Origin: a bacterium
GTDB lineage: Bacteria > Dependentiae > Babeliae > Babeliales > RVW-14
Assembly: GCA_010027825.1 (NCBI GenBank)
Contig: RGUK01000018.1
Location: 1 to 17,818 of the forward strand
Direction of reading: 5' to 3'
DNA: 17,818 nucleotides
The position numbers and the translations under genes were made by a program. The notes beneath the pieces are model-generated. The model did no database searches. It was not told the DNA's origin and saw only the letters and a list, made by a program, of their open reading frames with translations. The stretch's first letter is position 1. Each line of letters begins with the position of its first letter. Of the stretch, positions 1-6,567 are shown piece by piece.

Positions 1-1262
1 CTGCTGTATTGAATTGAATAGTCTGTAATTACTGCGCCGTTATTTACCGGCGCCGCCCAGCTTAGAACAAAATTATTCCCGCTGTTTGTTGCGGTTACAC
101 TAGCAATTGCTGCCGGAAGGCTCGCGGGAGTAGCCGAAGCTGTCGTGGAATAAACACCTTTTCCGGCGCTGTTAATGGCGGCAACTTTAAATACGTACGC
201 AGTGCCGTTTGTTAAACCTGTTACGGTTTGAGCATTCAACCCGCTGGCGGTATGCGCCCATTCCAGCCAAGTTGCGCCGCCATTATTGCTGTACTGAATA
301 GAATAATCAGTGATAGTTGCGCCATTATTCGCCGGCGTTGTCCAATTTAGAGCGACTTGATTGTTTGCTGGCGTTGCAACGAGATTAGTCGGCTGGCTCG
401 GGACGGCCGCCAACGGAGTTACAACGCTAGACGTTACATAGGCGCCAGTGGTTACACCATTTACGGCCGCTACGCGCAGCAAATATGGCGTACCGTTTGA
501 TAGGCCATTAACTATTTGATACGTCGCATTACTCGCGGTGTGCGCCCAGTTAGTCCATGTGGCGCCACTATTACTGCTGTATTGAATTGAATAGTCTGTA
601 ATTGCTGAGCCGTTATTTGCTGGCGCCGTCCAACTTAATGTGACGTTGCCATTACCCGCGGCCACGCTTAAATTTGTCGGCGTGGCGGGAGCACCTGCGG
701 GCGTCGAAATAGCTGGCACGGCGTTCGCACCAATGCCAAGAACGTTTATAGCCGCAACGGTGAACGCATATGTTGCACCATTTGTTAATCCGGTAATCGT
801 TCGCGACGTACTCGTTGATGCAACCTGCTGCCAAATTAACCAAACGTCATTCACAGTGTTGGCATACTGCACACGATAATCTGTGATCGGCGCGCCGTTT
901 GAAGCCGGGGCGAGCCACGTTAAAGTGACTTGGCCATTGCCGGCAGTCGCAGTTAAACCGGCGGGGGCGCTCGGTAATCCGGACGGCGTCACCGCAATAG
1001 TTGTGCTTGTGAAAGCTCCAACTCCCGCGCTATTAACAGCGGCCACACGAAACAAATAATCTTGTCCGTTTGTTAAATTTGTCAACGTTTGCGTAAGGTT
1101 TGTATTCGCCGCGTGTGTCCAGGTTGCCCACGTAAAGCCCGCATTCACGCTATATTGAATCGAGTAATCGCGGATTACAGAGTTGCCGCTATTTGCCGGA
1201 GCGACCCACGATAACGTAACTTGCGCATTGTCCGGAATTGCGGTGAGCCCGGTTGGCGCAGA
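1..1262 (-). repeat. Tandem FN3 domain repeat, about 286 bp per unit
   Basis: Four full fibronectin III units and part of a fifth follow one another in frame, with unit boundaries near 1260, 973, 688, 400 and 117. DNA similarity is high in places: the 30 bases at 1-30 recur exactly at 574-603, two units away, and a diverged copy lies near 287-316. Recent duplication or gene conversion between units would explain this. The window ends inside one of these copies. Confidence 0.8.
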
Positions 1263-1826
1263 CGGTGTAGCCAACGATGCGCCCAACCCGATTTCTTGAT
1301 AAACACTGGCACTATCGTTCCAGTAGTACACTTTATTTTTGTCGGCGGCTAAATAGATTAAACCCGTCAAACCGACAAGTGGAAAAGACGTTTGACTTTG
1401 ATACACAACAAGAGACGTTGCCGGCCGCCACGTACCGTCACCGTGTAACACATTATTCGCTGTCGCGGAACCAGAACCGAGTTTGCTAGGCGGCACGACG
1501 TCGATGATTTGAGCGCCGTAAATATGCAGCGGGTCAGACCCCGCAGGATTGTGCGTATTGGCGTGCGGCGCTGGCGTAAATGTTGCCGGAGCGCCGTCAA
1601 TTGACGCCCACGAAACACTAACAAGCGCCGGCAAAACACTAATTATGCCGCTATTGTCGACAAATATGTTGTCGCCAATTTGCACAACACCCGAAGATGT
1701 TTTGCTGGCAACCGGCAAATTTGAATTGGGGTCTAGCCGCCAAGTATATCCGTCCCAAATGTACGCCCGGCCGTTTTGAGTAACTGTTTGGCCGACTGAC
1801 GGATTTGCCGGAAAAAAGAAAGGCAT
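1..1826 (-). CDS. Fibronectin type III repeat tail or appendage protein (C-terminus cut by window edge)
   Basis: The reading frame is open from an ATG at 1826 to the left edge: 608 codons without a stop. Residues 1-130 look like a phage fibre N-terminus, with a YIWDGYTW motif near residue 22 and a stretch resembling HANTHNPAGSDPLHI. Residues about 131-180 form a short module (FPLVGLTGLIYLAADKN, then YYW) that also occurs in the collagen-like gene just upstream. From residue 190 come at least five FN3 domains of about 95 residues. Each has a conserved core of the type VTLSW.AP.NNG..ITDYSIQYS, followed by GLTNGT.Y.F.VAAIN. FN3 repeats in phage structural proteins usually extend appendages or help weak binding to cell-surface sugars. 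The gene starts 2 nt after the collagen-like gene's stop, so translation is probably coupled; no clear ribosome binding site is visible. A virion surface role is inferred from family and context. Confidence 0.85.
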   Translation of the reverse strand, partial: MPFFFPANPSVGQTVTQNGRAYIWDGYTWRLDPNSNLPVASKTSSGVVQIGDNIFVDNSGIISVLPALVSVSWASIDGAPATFTPAPHANTHNPAGSDPLHIYGAQIIDVVPPSKLGSGSATANNVLHGDGTWRPATSLVVYQSQTSFPLVGLTGLIYLAADKNKVYYWNDSASVYQEIGLGASLATPSAPTGLTAIPDNAQVTLSWVAPANSGNSVIRDYSIQYSVNAGFTWATWTHAANTNLTQTLTNLTNGQDYLFRVAAVNSAGVGAFTSTTIAVTPSGLPSAPAGLTATAGNGQVTLTWLAPASNGAPITDYRVQYANTVNDVWLIWQQVASTSTSRTITGLTNGATYAFTVAAINVLGIGANAVPAISTPAGAPATPTNLSVAAGNGNVTLSWTAPANNGSAITDYSIQYSSNSGATWTNWAHTASNATYQIVNGLSNGTPYLLRVAAVNGVTTGAYVTSSVVTPLAAVPSQPTNLVATPANNQVALNWTTPANNGATITDYSIQYSNNGGATWLEWAHTASGLNAQTVTGLTNGTAYVFKVAAINSAGKGVYSTTASATPASLPAAIASVTATNSGNNFVLSWAAPVNNGAVITDYSIQYS

Positions 1827-1828
1827 GA

Positions 1829-3121
1829 TTACAGATATTGCCAGATGCTATTTCCGCCGCTGCCGCCGCCGGCAGGTCCGGGCGGACCTTGCGGACCTTG
1901 AGGCCCGGTAACGCCGGCGGGCCCCGGATCGCCTTGGGGTCCCGGATCACCTTGAGGGCCTGTAACGCCTGTGGCGCCTGTTGCGCCCGGCGTGCCTGAT
2001 CCGCCGGTACCGCCGCCGCCGTAAGCCCCGGCTCCGATTGTGCCTAACTCTAAATAAATGCCCGCCGAATCCCACCGGAAAATTCGATTATCGTCAGTTG
2101 AGATGTAAATAGTTCCAGATAAACCAGTTGACGGAAAGTCGGCAGTACTTGGATATTCAATAATGTTGTTGCCAGCCGGACCTGTCGGCCCAGTTGATCC
2201 AACTAAACCGGAAGGACCTAACGGCCCGCTTGGTCCAGTTACGCCCTGCGGGCCGGCTAAACCAGACGGGCCAACCGGCCCACGCAATTGTCCAATATTT
2301 ACCCAACTACTGCCGGACCACGTAACGCCGTCATTTTCGGCAGTTCCGGCGGGGGCATAAACAAATGCCGCGGCGCCGACTAGCCACGTGTCGCCGGCTG
2401 CGGCATTTAAACTTGGCGGCCATGTCGTAGCCACGCCCTTTAATTGAATGCCGGCTCCGGTCGCACCAGTCGCGCCGGCAACTCCGCTTACACCTGTCGC
2501 GCCCGTTGCGCCGGCTGTGCCAGATAATCCAGCAACCCCGCGCAAACCAGTCATGCCTTGCGGACCGCTCGGCCCTACAGGACCAGTCACGCCAGTCGCG
2601 CCGGCTACGCCTACGCCTGTTGCGCCCGTTGCGCCGGCAAGCCCGCTTAAACCTGTAGCGCCGCTAAGCCCGGTCGCGCCTGTCGCGCCTCTAACACCGG
2701 GTGCGCCGGCAGCACCGGTCAAACCAGTAGCGCCAATCGCCCCGGGACTGCCCGCTAACCCCGATGCGCCTGTTGCGCCGCTAGCGCCTGTTGCGCCACG
2801 AAAACCAGACGCGCCAACAGGCCCCGAGGCTCCGGTGCGGCCAATTAACCCGGTTGGGCCTGTGGCGCCTTGCGGCCCAGTGGCGCCAACCAAAGTCGGC
2901 GGCATTTGCGATAACGGAATTTTTCCATCGTTATCGAGCGTGGCTACGCCATTAGGCGCGCCGAGCAAAGAACGCGAAATTGCGTTTAATAAATTGAGTA
3001 TCGAGCCTAGTGTTGTTTTTTTCGTTTCAGGCGGCGTTGCCTGCTGATCAACAATAGCAACTAGATCGTCGCGATTTGGAACCGGCTTTGCGGCCAAATC
3101 AGATATGCGTTTTTGTGCCAT
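1829..3121 (-). CDS. Collagen-like tail fibre or appendage protein
   Basis: This 430-aa protein has Gly-X-Y triplet blocks at about residues 79-222, 280-318 and 377-418. The N-terminal 70 residues ([21 protein letters not shown], then [13 protein letters not shown]) resemble fibre-attachment segments of phage tail proteins. Two globular inserts break the collagen: residues 224-279 (GDTWLVG..., ending [10 protein letters not shown]) and residues 319-361 ([19 protein letters not shown]), the second shared with the FN3 protein downstream. The tail is glycine-rich and ends NSIWQYL. Triplets such as GAT, GVT and GPT are frequent, so Thr often fills the Y position. Phage collagen-like proteins form trimeric stalks, and an elongated virion appendage is the inferred role. 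The ATG at 3121 lies 66 nt after the upstream stop, with no strong ribosome binding site. Confidence 0.88.
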   Translation of the reverse strand: MAQKRISDLAAKPVPNRDDLVAIVDQQATPPETKKTTLGSILNLLNAISRSLLGAPNGVATLDNDGKIPLSQMPPTLVGATGPQGATGPTGLIGRTGASGPVGASGFRGATGASGATGASGLAGSPGAIGATGLTGAAGAPGVRGATGATGLSGATGLSGLAGATGATGVGVAGATGVTGPVGPSGPQGMTGLRGVAGLSGTAGATGATGVSGVAGATGATGAGIQLKGVATTWPPSLNAAAGDTWLVGAAAFVYAPAGTAENDGVTWSGSSWVNIGQLRGPVGPSGLAGPQGVTGPSGPLGPSGLVGSTGPTGPAGNNIIEYPSTADFPSTGLSGTIYISTDDNRIFRWDSAGIYLELGTIGAGAYGGGGTGGSGTPGATGATGVTGPQGDPGPQGDPGPAGVTGPQGPQGPPGPAGGGSGGNSIWQYL

Positions 3122-3187
3122 ATTCGATGACTTACGCTACGCGGCATAATTAACAAATATTTAAACGGCGCACTGATTTTAACAGTT

Positions 3188-3502
3188 TCACAAACGGTAG
3201 TCATCTTGTTCGTCTTGTTCGTAATAACTCGTGCGCCGGTGTTTGTTGTTTTTTTTACTTGAACCGTCTAGCTCATCAGCAGCTTTTATAAGCCATTTCG
3301 CCAATTTGCGGGCGTCAGCCGGCGTTAAAATTGGTGTTTCTGGCCCGCTGACATCAACAATAATTCCGGTTTCATCCCGGTTATCGCTAATAGTCCACTC
3401 GCCAGATTGAAATGTGGCGGTCGGCGCATTAACCGCGGAACCAGCCGGCGTTAGATTTTTGAATTCAATACGATCCGGCTGATTAATAACAACAGTTGCC
3501 AC
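3188..3502 (-). CDS. Unrecognised 104-aa protein with acidic/basic C-terminal tail
   Basis: The function is not recognised. The start is GTG at 3502, supported by a strong AGGAGGG at 3512-3518 with 9-nt spacing. The first 60 residues look beta-rich. Residues about 60-80 form a predicted amphipathic helix (LTPADARKLAKWLIKAADEL), a pattern seen in many small phage proteins. The last 25 residues are polar and charged, with a KKNNKHRR patch followed by an acidic EQDEQDD stretch, and are probably disordered. The gene sits between the small 92-aa gene (5-nt gap) and the collagen-like gene (66-nt gap). It is a real gene by its ribosome binding site and operon position; its role is unknown. Confidence 0.75.
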   Translation of the reverse strand: MATVVINQPDRIEFKNLTPAGSAVNAPTATFQSGEWTISDNRDETGIIVDVSGPETPILTPADARKLAKWLIKAADELDGSSKKNNKHRRTSYYEQDEQDDYRL

Positions 3503-3507
3503 GAACT

Positions 3508-3786
3508 TTAACCCTCCTGCAAATCATCAATAATGATTGGCGTATTTTTGCCGTAATTATGACTCAAGCAATAACTAATGAAATATTCGTTAGCGTCGTC
3601 CAAAGACATACCATCCCGCATTAATTTGCTGTAAATTTTTGCGCGGCTGTACACGGCTACAGCTTCATTCACCGCAGACAATCCGGGAGCAATAAGCGCC
3701 GAATCCAAGTTTTCAAACAGTACGGCGTCAGGATTTAAATCCAGCAATTGCGCTAACACATTTTTAGACGTATCGATAGTTGTCAT
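3508..3786 (-). CDS. Small conserved phage-type hypothetical protein (92 aa)
   Basis: The ATG at 3786 has AAGGA 7 nt upstream. The protein has the layout of a small family I recall from phage and archaeal genomes: an N-terminal 'dA..f.n.D.AliG' region (here NPDAVLFENLDSALIAPG), then AVAVYSRAKIYSKLMRDGMSLDDANEYF, then a C-terminal TPIIIDDL. The typical family pattern is AVYD...I..L...GMT.EEA.E...YN......G..TP. No catalytic residues are evident and the biochemical role of the family is not known to me. Its stop overlaps the strong ribosome binding site of the next gene, so the two are probably translated together. Family assignment is from memory of the pattern. Confidence 0.75.
   Translation of the reverse strand: MTTIDTSKNVLAQLLDLNPDAVLFENLDSALIAPGLSAVNEAVAVYSRAKIYSKLMRDGMSLDDANEYFISYCLSHNYGKNTPIIIDDLQEG
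3512..3518 (-). promoter_or_regulatory. Ribosome binding site AGGAGGG supporting GTG start at 3502
   Basis: A near-perfect anti-Shine-Dalgarno match lies 9 nt before the GTG at 3502 and overlaps the last codons of the preceding gene. It is the main evidence that the 104-aa protein starts with GTG. Confidence 0.8.
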
Positions 3787-3798
3787 GATTAATCCTTA

Positions 3799-4401
3799 TT
3801 ATGCGCGAATCCCCAACGACTCGACAACCGTGTTAAAAATACGCTCATGAACTATGTCCGGCGAAGTATCAGCTGAAATGATGTGCGTAGTTTTTGCATT
3901 GAGCTGGTTATACGCCCAATGCAAATAATTTTGGCGCATTTTACTGCGGTCTTCGTCATTTAAACGCTCATACCGGTCTGTCGGTTCGCCGCGCCGCAAG
4001 GCCGCAACATCATGATCAACGTCGAGTAGGAAGCATTCGTCGGCCGGCAGGTTTACGCAGTTGTTAAAAATACTCAAAATCAGATCCGCCGGGCTTTGAT
4101 TTTGATAAACCAGCGTAGACAACAGCCACCGGTCGCAAATCACGATGATTTTCTGCGCGAGGCGGCTGCGTATGTAATCGGCTAATTCTGCGCGCGCCGC
4201 CGAAAACAACAACATCTGCGCAGACGGAGAAATTGGGTCGTCGTTGTCTAGAATTAAACCGCGCAATACAACGCCCAGAGCTGTCGTGCCAGGATCTGCA
4301 ACACACTCGGCTTCGCGTCCGAGCTTTTGTAGCCGGGCACAAAGCATGCGAGCTTGCGTTGTTTTTCCGGACCCGTCAATACCTTCAAAACATATGAACA
4401 T
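3799..4401 (-). CDS. tmk: Thymidylate kinase (dTMP kinase), phage type
   Basis: This enzyme phosphorylates dTMP to dTDP with ATP, feeding dTTP synthesis for phage DNA replication. The 200-aa product has the P-loop GIDGSGKTT at residues 7-15, the DRW segment at 90-92 followed by S..VYQ (the family's DRY..S..AYQ), and a LID-like arginine region at 136-145 (RRGEPTDRYE). Length matches the family (about 200-215). The usual TREPGGT motif that contacts dTMP reads ADPGTT here (residues 36-41), so R and E are replaced. I chose ATG 4401 because the family normally begins a few residues before the first strand. An in-frame TTG at 4422 overlaps the upstream stop as TTGA and would add seven residues. Neither has a good ribosome binding site, so coupling to the 107-aa gene is likely. 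Confidence 0.88.
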   Translation of the reverse strand: MFICFEGIDGSGKTTQARMLCARLQKLGREAECVADPGTTALGVVLRGLILDNDDPISPSAQMLLFSAARAELADYIRSRLAQKIIVICDRWLLSTLVYQNQSPADLILSIFNNCVNLPADECFLLDVDHDVAALRRGEPTDRYERLNDEDRSKMRQNYLHWAYNQLNAKTTHIISADTSPDIVHERIFNTVVESLGIRA

Positions 4402-4418
4402 AATGTGCGCAGCTGAAT

Positions 4419-4742
4419 TCAATTGCTGCCGGTAATGCTAACGCTGGGTAAACCGGCGGGAAGCTCGTCAGCGCGAACTCCAGCGTTGTTTCCAGTTACG
4501 CTGACAGACGGTGTAACGGTGTCGGGGTTTGAGGCATCTACTCCGGCGAAAAAGGAAAACTCCCGGCCGTCTGCAAACCTGATAGCCAACCCAGAGGATG
4601 TCATACCCACGCCAATTGGCTTGTGATCTGCCAACCAGCCGGTTACAAACACGCAAAAGTTGCGCGTTAAAGCGTTATCTACGTCAGGATTTTTAGCAGT
4701 GTAATCTTGCAGAATTTCTTCAAACAACGCGTTTTTTGCCAC
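4419..4742 (-). CDS. Unrecognised 107-aa protein with a small C-terminal sequence repeat
   Basis: The function is not recognised. The best start is GTG at 4742, preceded by GCGAGG at 4748-4753 with 5-nt spacing. This overlaps the HD gene by 23 bp and avoids a 59-bp overlap implied by the upstream TTG at 4778. Residues 1-75 look globular (helix, then beta strands containing GVGMTSSGLAIRFADGREF). The last 35 residues are Ser/Thr/Val-rich and contain two copies of a near-identical motif, PSVSVTGNN and PSVSITGSN. The gene lies between the HD-domain gene and thymidylate kinase; its stop TGA overlaps a possible TTG start of the kinase. Whether it takes part in nucleotide metabolism cannot be told. 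Confidence 0.72.
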   Translation of the reverse strand: MAKNALFEEILQDYTAKNPDVDNALTRNFCVFVTGWLADHKPIGVGMTSSGLAIRFADGREFSFFAGVDASNPDTVTPSVSVTGNNAGVRADELPAGLPSVSITGSN

Positions 4743-5511
4743 GACGACCTCGCTTTTTTGATGTGTTAGGGGAATCAATTACCGAATCAGTTTCAACATC
4801 ACTATTGATTTCTACCGCGGCATTAACTTTTTCGCGCAACTGTCGCGTATTTTTCTCAACGATCTTGTCGATTTTTGCTTGGTGTTTCTGTTTTTTAATT
4901 TTTTGTCCGGTGTCTAGCAACAAATTTCTCGCCGCGTGCACATACATGCGCAAGACGTAATAACGGTTAGCGGCGTGAATTGCAAGTAGGTCGCCGTCTA
5001 ATTGCGCCAGAATTTTTTTGATTTTGCCAGAAACTGCCAACCCCTTCGCATCTAGAAAATGGTCAAGATCTTTGCACGTACACAGCGCATCCGCCGCGAC
5101 AACAATTTGCGAACCGACCGGACTTTGGCTTAAACGCCCGCGAAACTCCATATCGCGCTTCGTTTCAACCAGTCTAAAATCGCGGCTAATATCGGCGACC
5201 ATGGCGGCAATTTGCACCGTGGCTGTTTCTGCGATGTGCTCGAACGCGCAGTCACTAACGTTAAGTACATCCTGCAGAATGGCCGCCTGCATGATGTTTG
5301 AAATACTTTCTTTTGCGTTATCGGGCAGGAAATCCGCCCGCACGTTTTGATACAGCTTTGCCGCAATTACTTCTGCCTGCCGCGCCACATTTACGCAATG
5401 CTCTAACAGGTTGCGGCCTGTAACTGTTTTCTTGTTATCGTAATGCTGCCGCGCAAATACTATTGTTTTTTCCAATTTTTCTGCGGGCGTAAGCGCATCT
5501 AATTTAGCCAT
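4720..5511 (-). CDS. SpoT/MESH1-like HD-domain protein with altered metal site
   Basis: This 263-aa protein resembles the HD-fold (p)ppGpp hydrolase domain of SpoT, Rel and MESH1. An N-terminal helix gives FARQH (H23), then LLEHCVNVAR (H38), AAILQDVLNVSD (80-90) where the family has AALLHDvvED, and VVAADALCTCKDL (137-148) where the family has vkLADkLcNlrdl. The first His of the HD pair is Gln (Q80-D81) and the following ED pair is missing, while H38 and D141 remain. Classic manganese-dependent hydrolysis may therefore be lost or changed. After residue 205 the protein is Lys-rich and helical, then disordered, and ends with a KKRGRRGKKR patch. AAGAGGT lies 8 nt before ATG 5511. Family assignment is by motif pattern; activity on ppGpp is not shown. 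Confidence 0.72.
   Translation of the reverse strand: MAKLDALTPAEKLEKTIVFARQHYDNKKTVTGRNLLEHCVNVARQAEVIAAKLYQNVRADFLPDNAKESISNIMQAAILQDVLNVSDCAFEHIAETATVQIAAMVADISRDFRLVETKRDMEFRGRLSQSPVGSQIVVAADALCTCKDLDHFLDAKGLAVSGKIKKILAQLDGDLLAIHAANRYYVLRMYVHAARNLLLDTGQKIKKQKHQAKIDKIVEKNTRQLREKVNAAVEINSDVETDSVIDSPNTSKKRGRRGKKRVV
4748..4753 (-). promoter_or_regulatory. Ribosome binding site GCGAGG deciding GTG start at 4742
   Basis: GAGG with 5-nt spacing precedes the GTG at 4742, inside the 3' end of the HD gene. No comparable site precedes the TTG at 4778, so the shorter product is favoured. Confidence 0.6.
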
Positions 5512-5520
5512 ATTAACCTC

Positions 5521-6564
5521 TTAATTTAGCTGTAAAATGCCCTGCCAGCCTTCTTCGAATGCTTTGCGCCGGGCAGATAGGTTGTGCGTTACGCTTTTGT
5601 TTAACGCGTCAATATGCTCTGGTTCGGCAATTAATACTTGAAGCACAGCAAATAACCGTGCGTAGTCTGGGTCGGCAAACGGTACACCATTTAAATCGTA
5701 GTTCGTTTTTGTTTTGACGAGCACGCCATTTACATCAGGCCGAATGAAATCAATTTGCGGCGACAGCGCAAAAGATAACACAGGTGTGCCGCAATTAATC
5801 GAGGTTAATCCGCAAAATCCGTAGTTGTCGCATTCGGCCGGATTCAACGTTAAATCGTGCTCTGAAAAAAGTAATGTGCGTTGCGCCATAGAAACATTAC
5901 GAACAAGTTGAACACGCCCGTTTGTTTTGTGCGATAAGTTGTTGAAAAACTTGGCGATTGCGGGCGAAAACCGACTCGACGTAACACCGGCCGTTAATTG
6001 CGCGTCCGGCATGTTAATAAACATGTGGTTTACAAATGTCAAAAAAGAGCTGCTAGCGCATTTAGCGTAACGATCAAACCAGGGCAAGAATATTTTGACG
6101 CAACGACTATTTACCTTGCTTAATTTTTTAGTTATTGGAAGTCCAGTGTCGTACGGCAAATGTACAACGTTGCGTAACCGATATTCGTCGCGGTACAGCT
6201 CGGCGCATTCGGCTGAAAACGCTACAACCACGTCAGCGCGCCGAAGAGCTTTTTTAAACGGTGGCTGCAGTTCTTGCCACATAGGCGCCACGACGGTCAG
6301 TTTGTTGGCGCGTGCGGCAAAACTTAATTGCTCGACTTTTGGTACGTGCGTCCAGATTACGGCGTCTTGTTTTTTAACCCATTGCGTAAATTTAATTATT
6401 GACTTAGTTACGACAGCGCAATCGTATGGCGGACCAAATTTACCCGCCGTTGCGTCCGAGTAAATATCAAATTCTAATCCGAGCTGCCGCAACAAATTTA
6501 CTAAACGCTGACAAAGATACGCTTGGTCGCAATGCGTGTACTTTGTATAAAAACCAACCCGCAT
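5521..6564 (-). CDS. GT-B fold glycosyltransferase (GT4/group 1-like)
   Basis: The enzyme probably transfers a sugar from a nucleotide-sugar donor to a virion, DNA or host-surface target. The 347-aa protein begins MRVGFYTKYTHCDQAYLCQRL, as GT-B enzymes do, with an N-terminal Rossmann half. The donor-binding C-terminal half holds NPAECDNYGFCGLTSINCGTPV at about 241-262 (match to the family's E-x-F-G-x-x-x-x-E-A-x-x-x-G-x-P-V), then PDVNGVLV near 276-283. The second family glutamate is not at its usual place, so catalysis details may differ. AAGG precedes the ATG by 8 nt, and the gene starts 3 nt after the portal stop. The next gene begins 9 nt after its stop. Substrate and acceptor are unknown. 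Confidence 0.8.
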   Translation of the reverse strand: MRVGFYTKYTHCDQAYLCQRLVNLLRQLGLEFDIYSDATAGKFGPPYDCAVVTKSIIKFTQWVKKQDAVIWTHVPKVEQLSFAARANKLTVVAPMWQELQPPFKKALRRADVVVAFSAECAELYRDEYRLRNVVHLPYDTGLPITKKLSKVNSRCVKIFLPWFDRYAKCASSSFLTFVNHMFINMPDAQLTAGVTSSRFSPAIAKFFNNLSHKTNGRVQLVRNVSMAQRTLLFSEHDLTLNPAECDNYGFCGLTSINCGTPVLSFALSPQIDFIRPDVNGVLVKTKTNYDLNGVPFADPDYARLFAVLQVLIAEPEHIDALNKSVTHNLSARRKAFEEGWQGILQLN

Positions 6565-6567
6565 TAT

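Noticed and set aside
2450..2880. Regularly spaced short DNA repeats resembling a CRISPR array
   Set aside because: The period is 9 or multiples of 3 bases and follows Gly-X-Y codons; there are no unique spacers of fixed length and no cas genes.
2448..3047. 199-codon plus-strand frame with an Ala-Pro-Val repeat
   Set aside because: It is the mirror of the Gly-X-Y codons of the collagen-like gene, has no ribosome binding site, and no other gene is on this strand.
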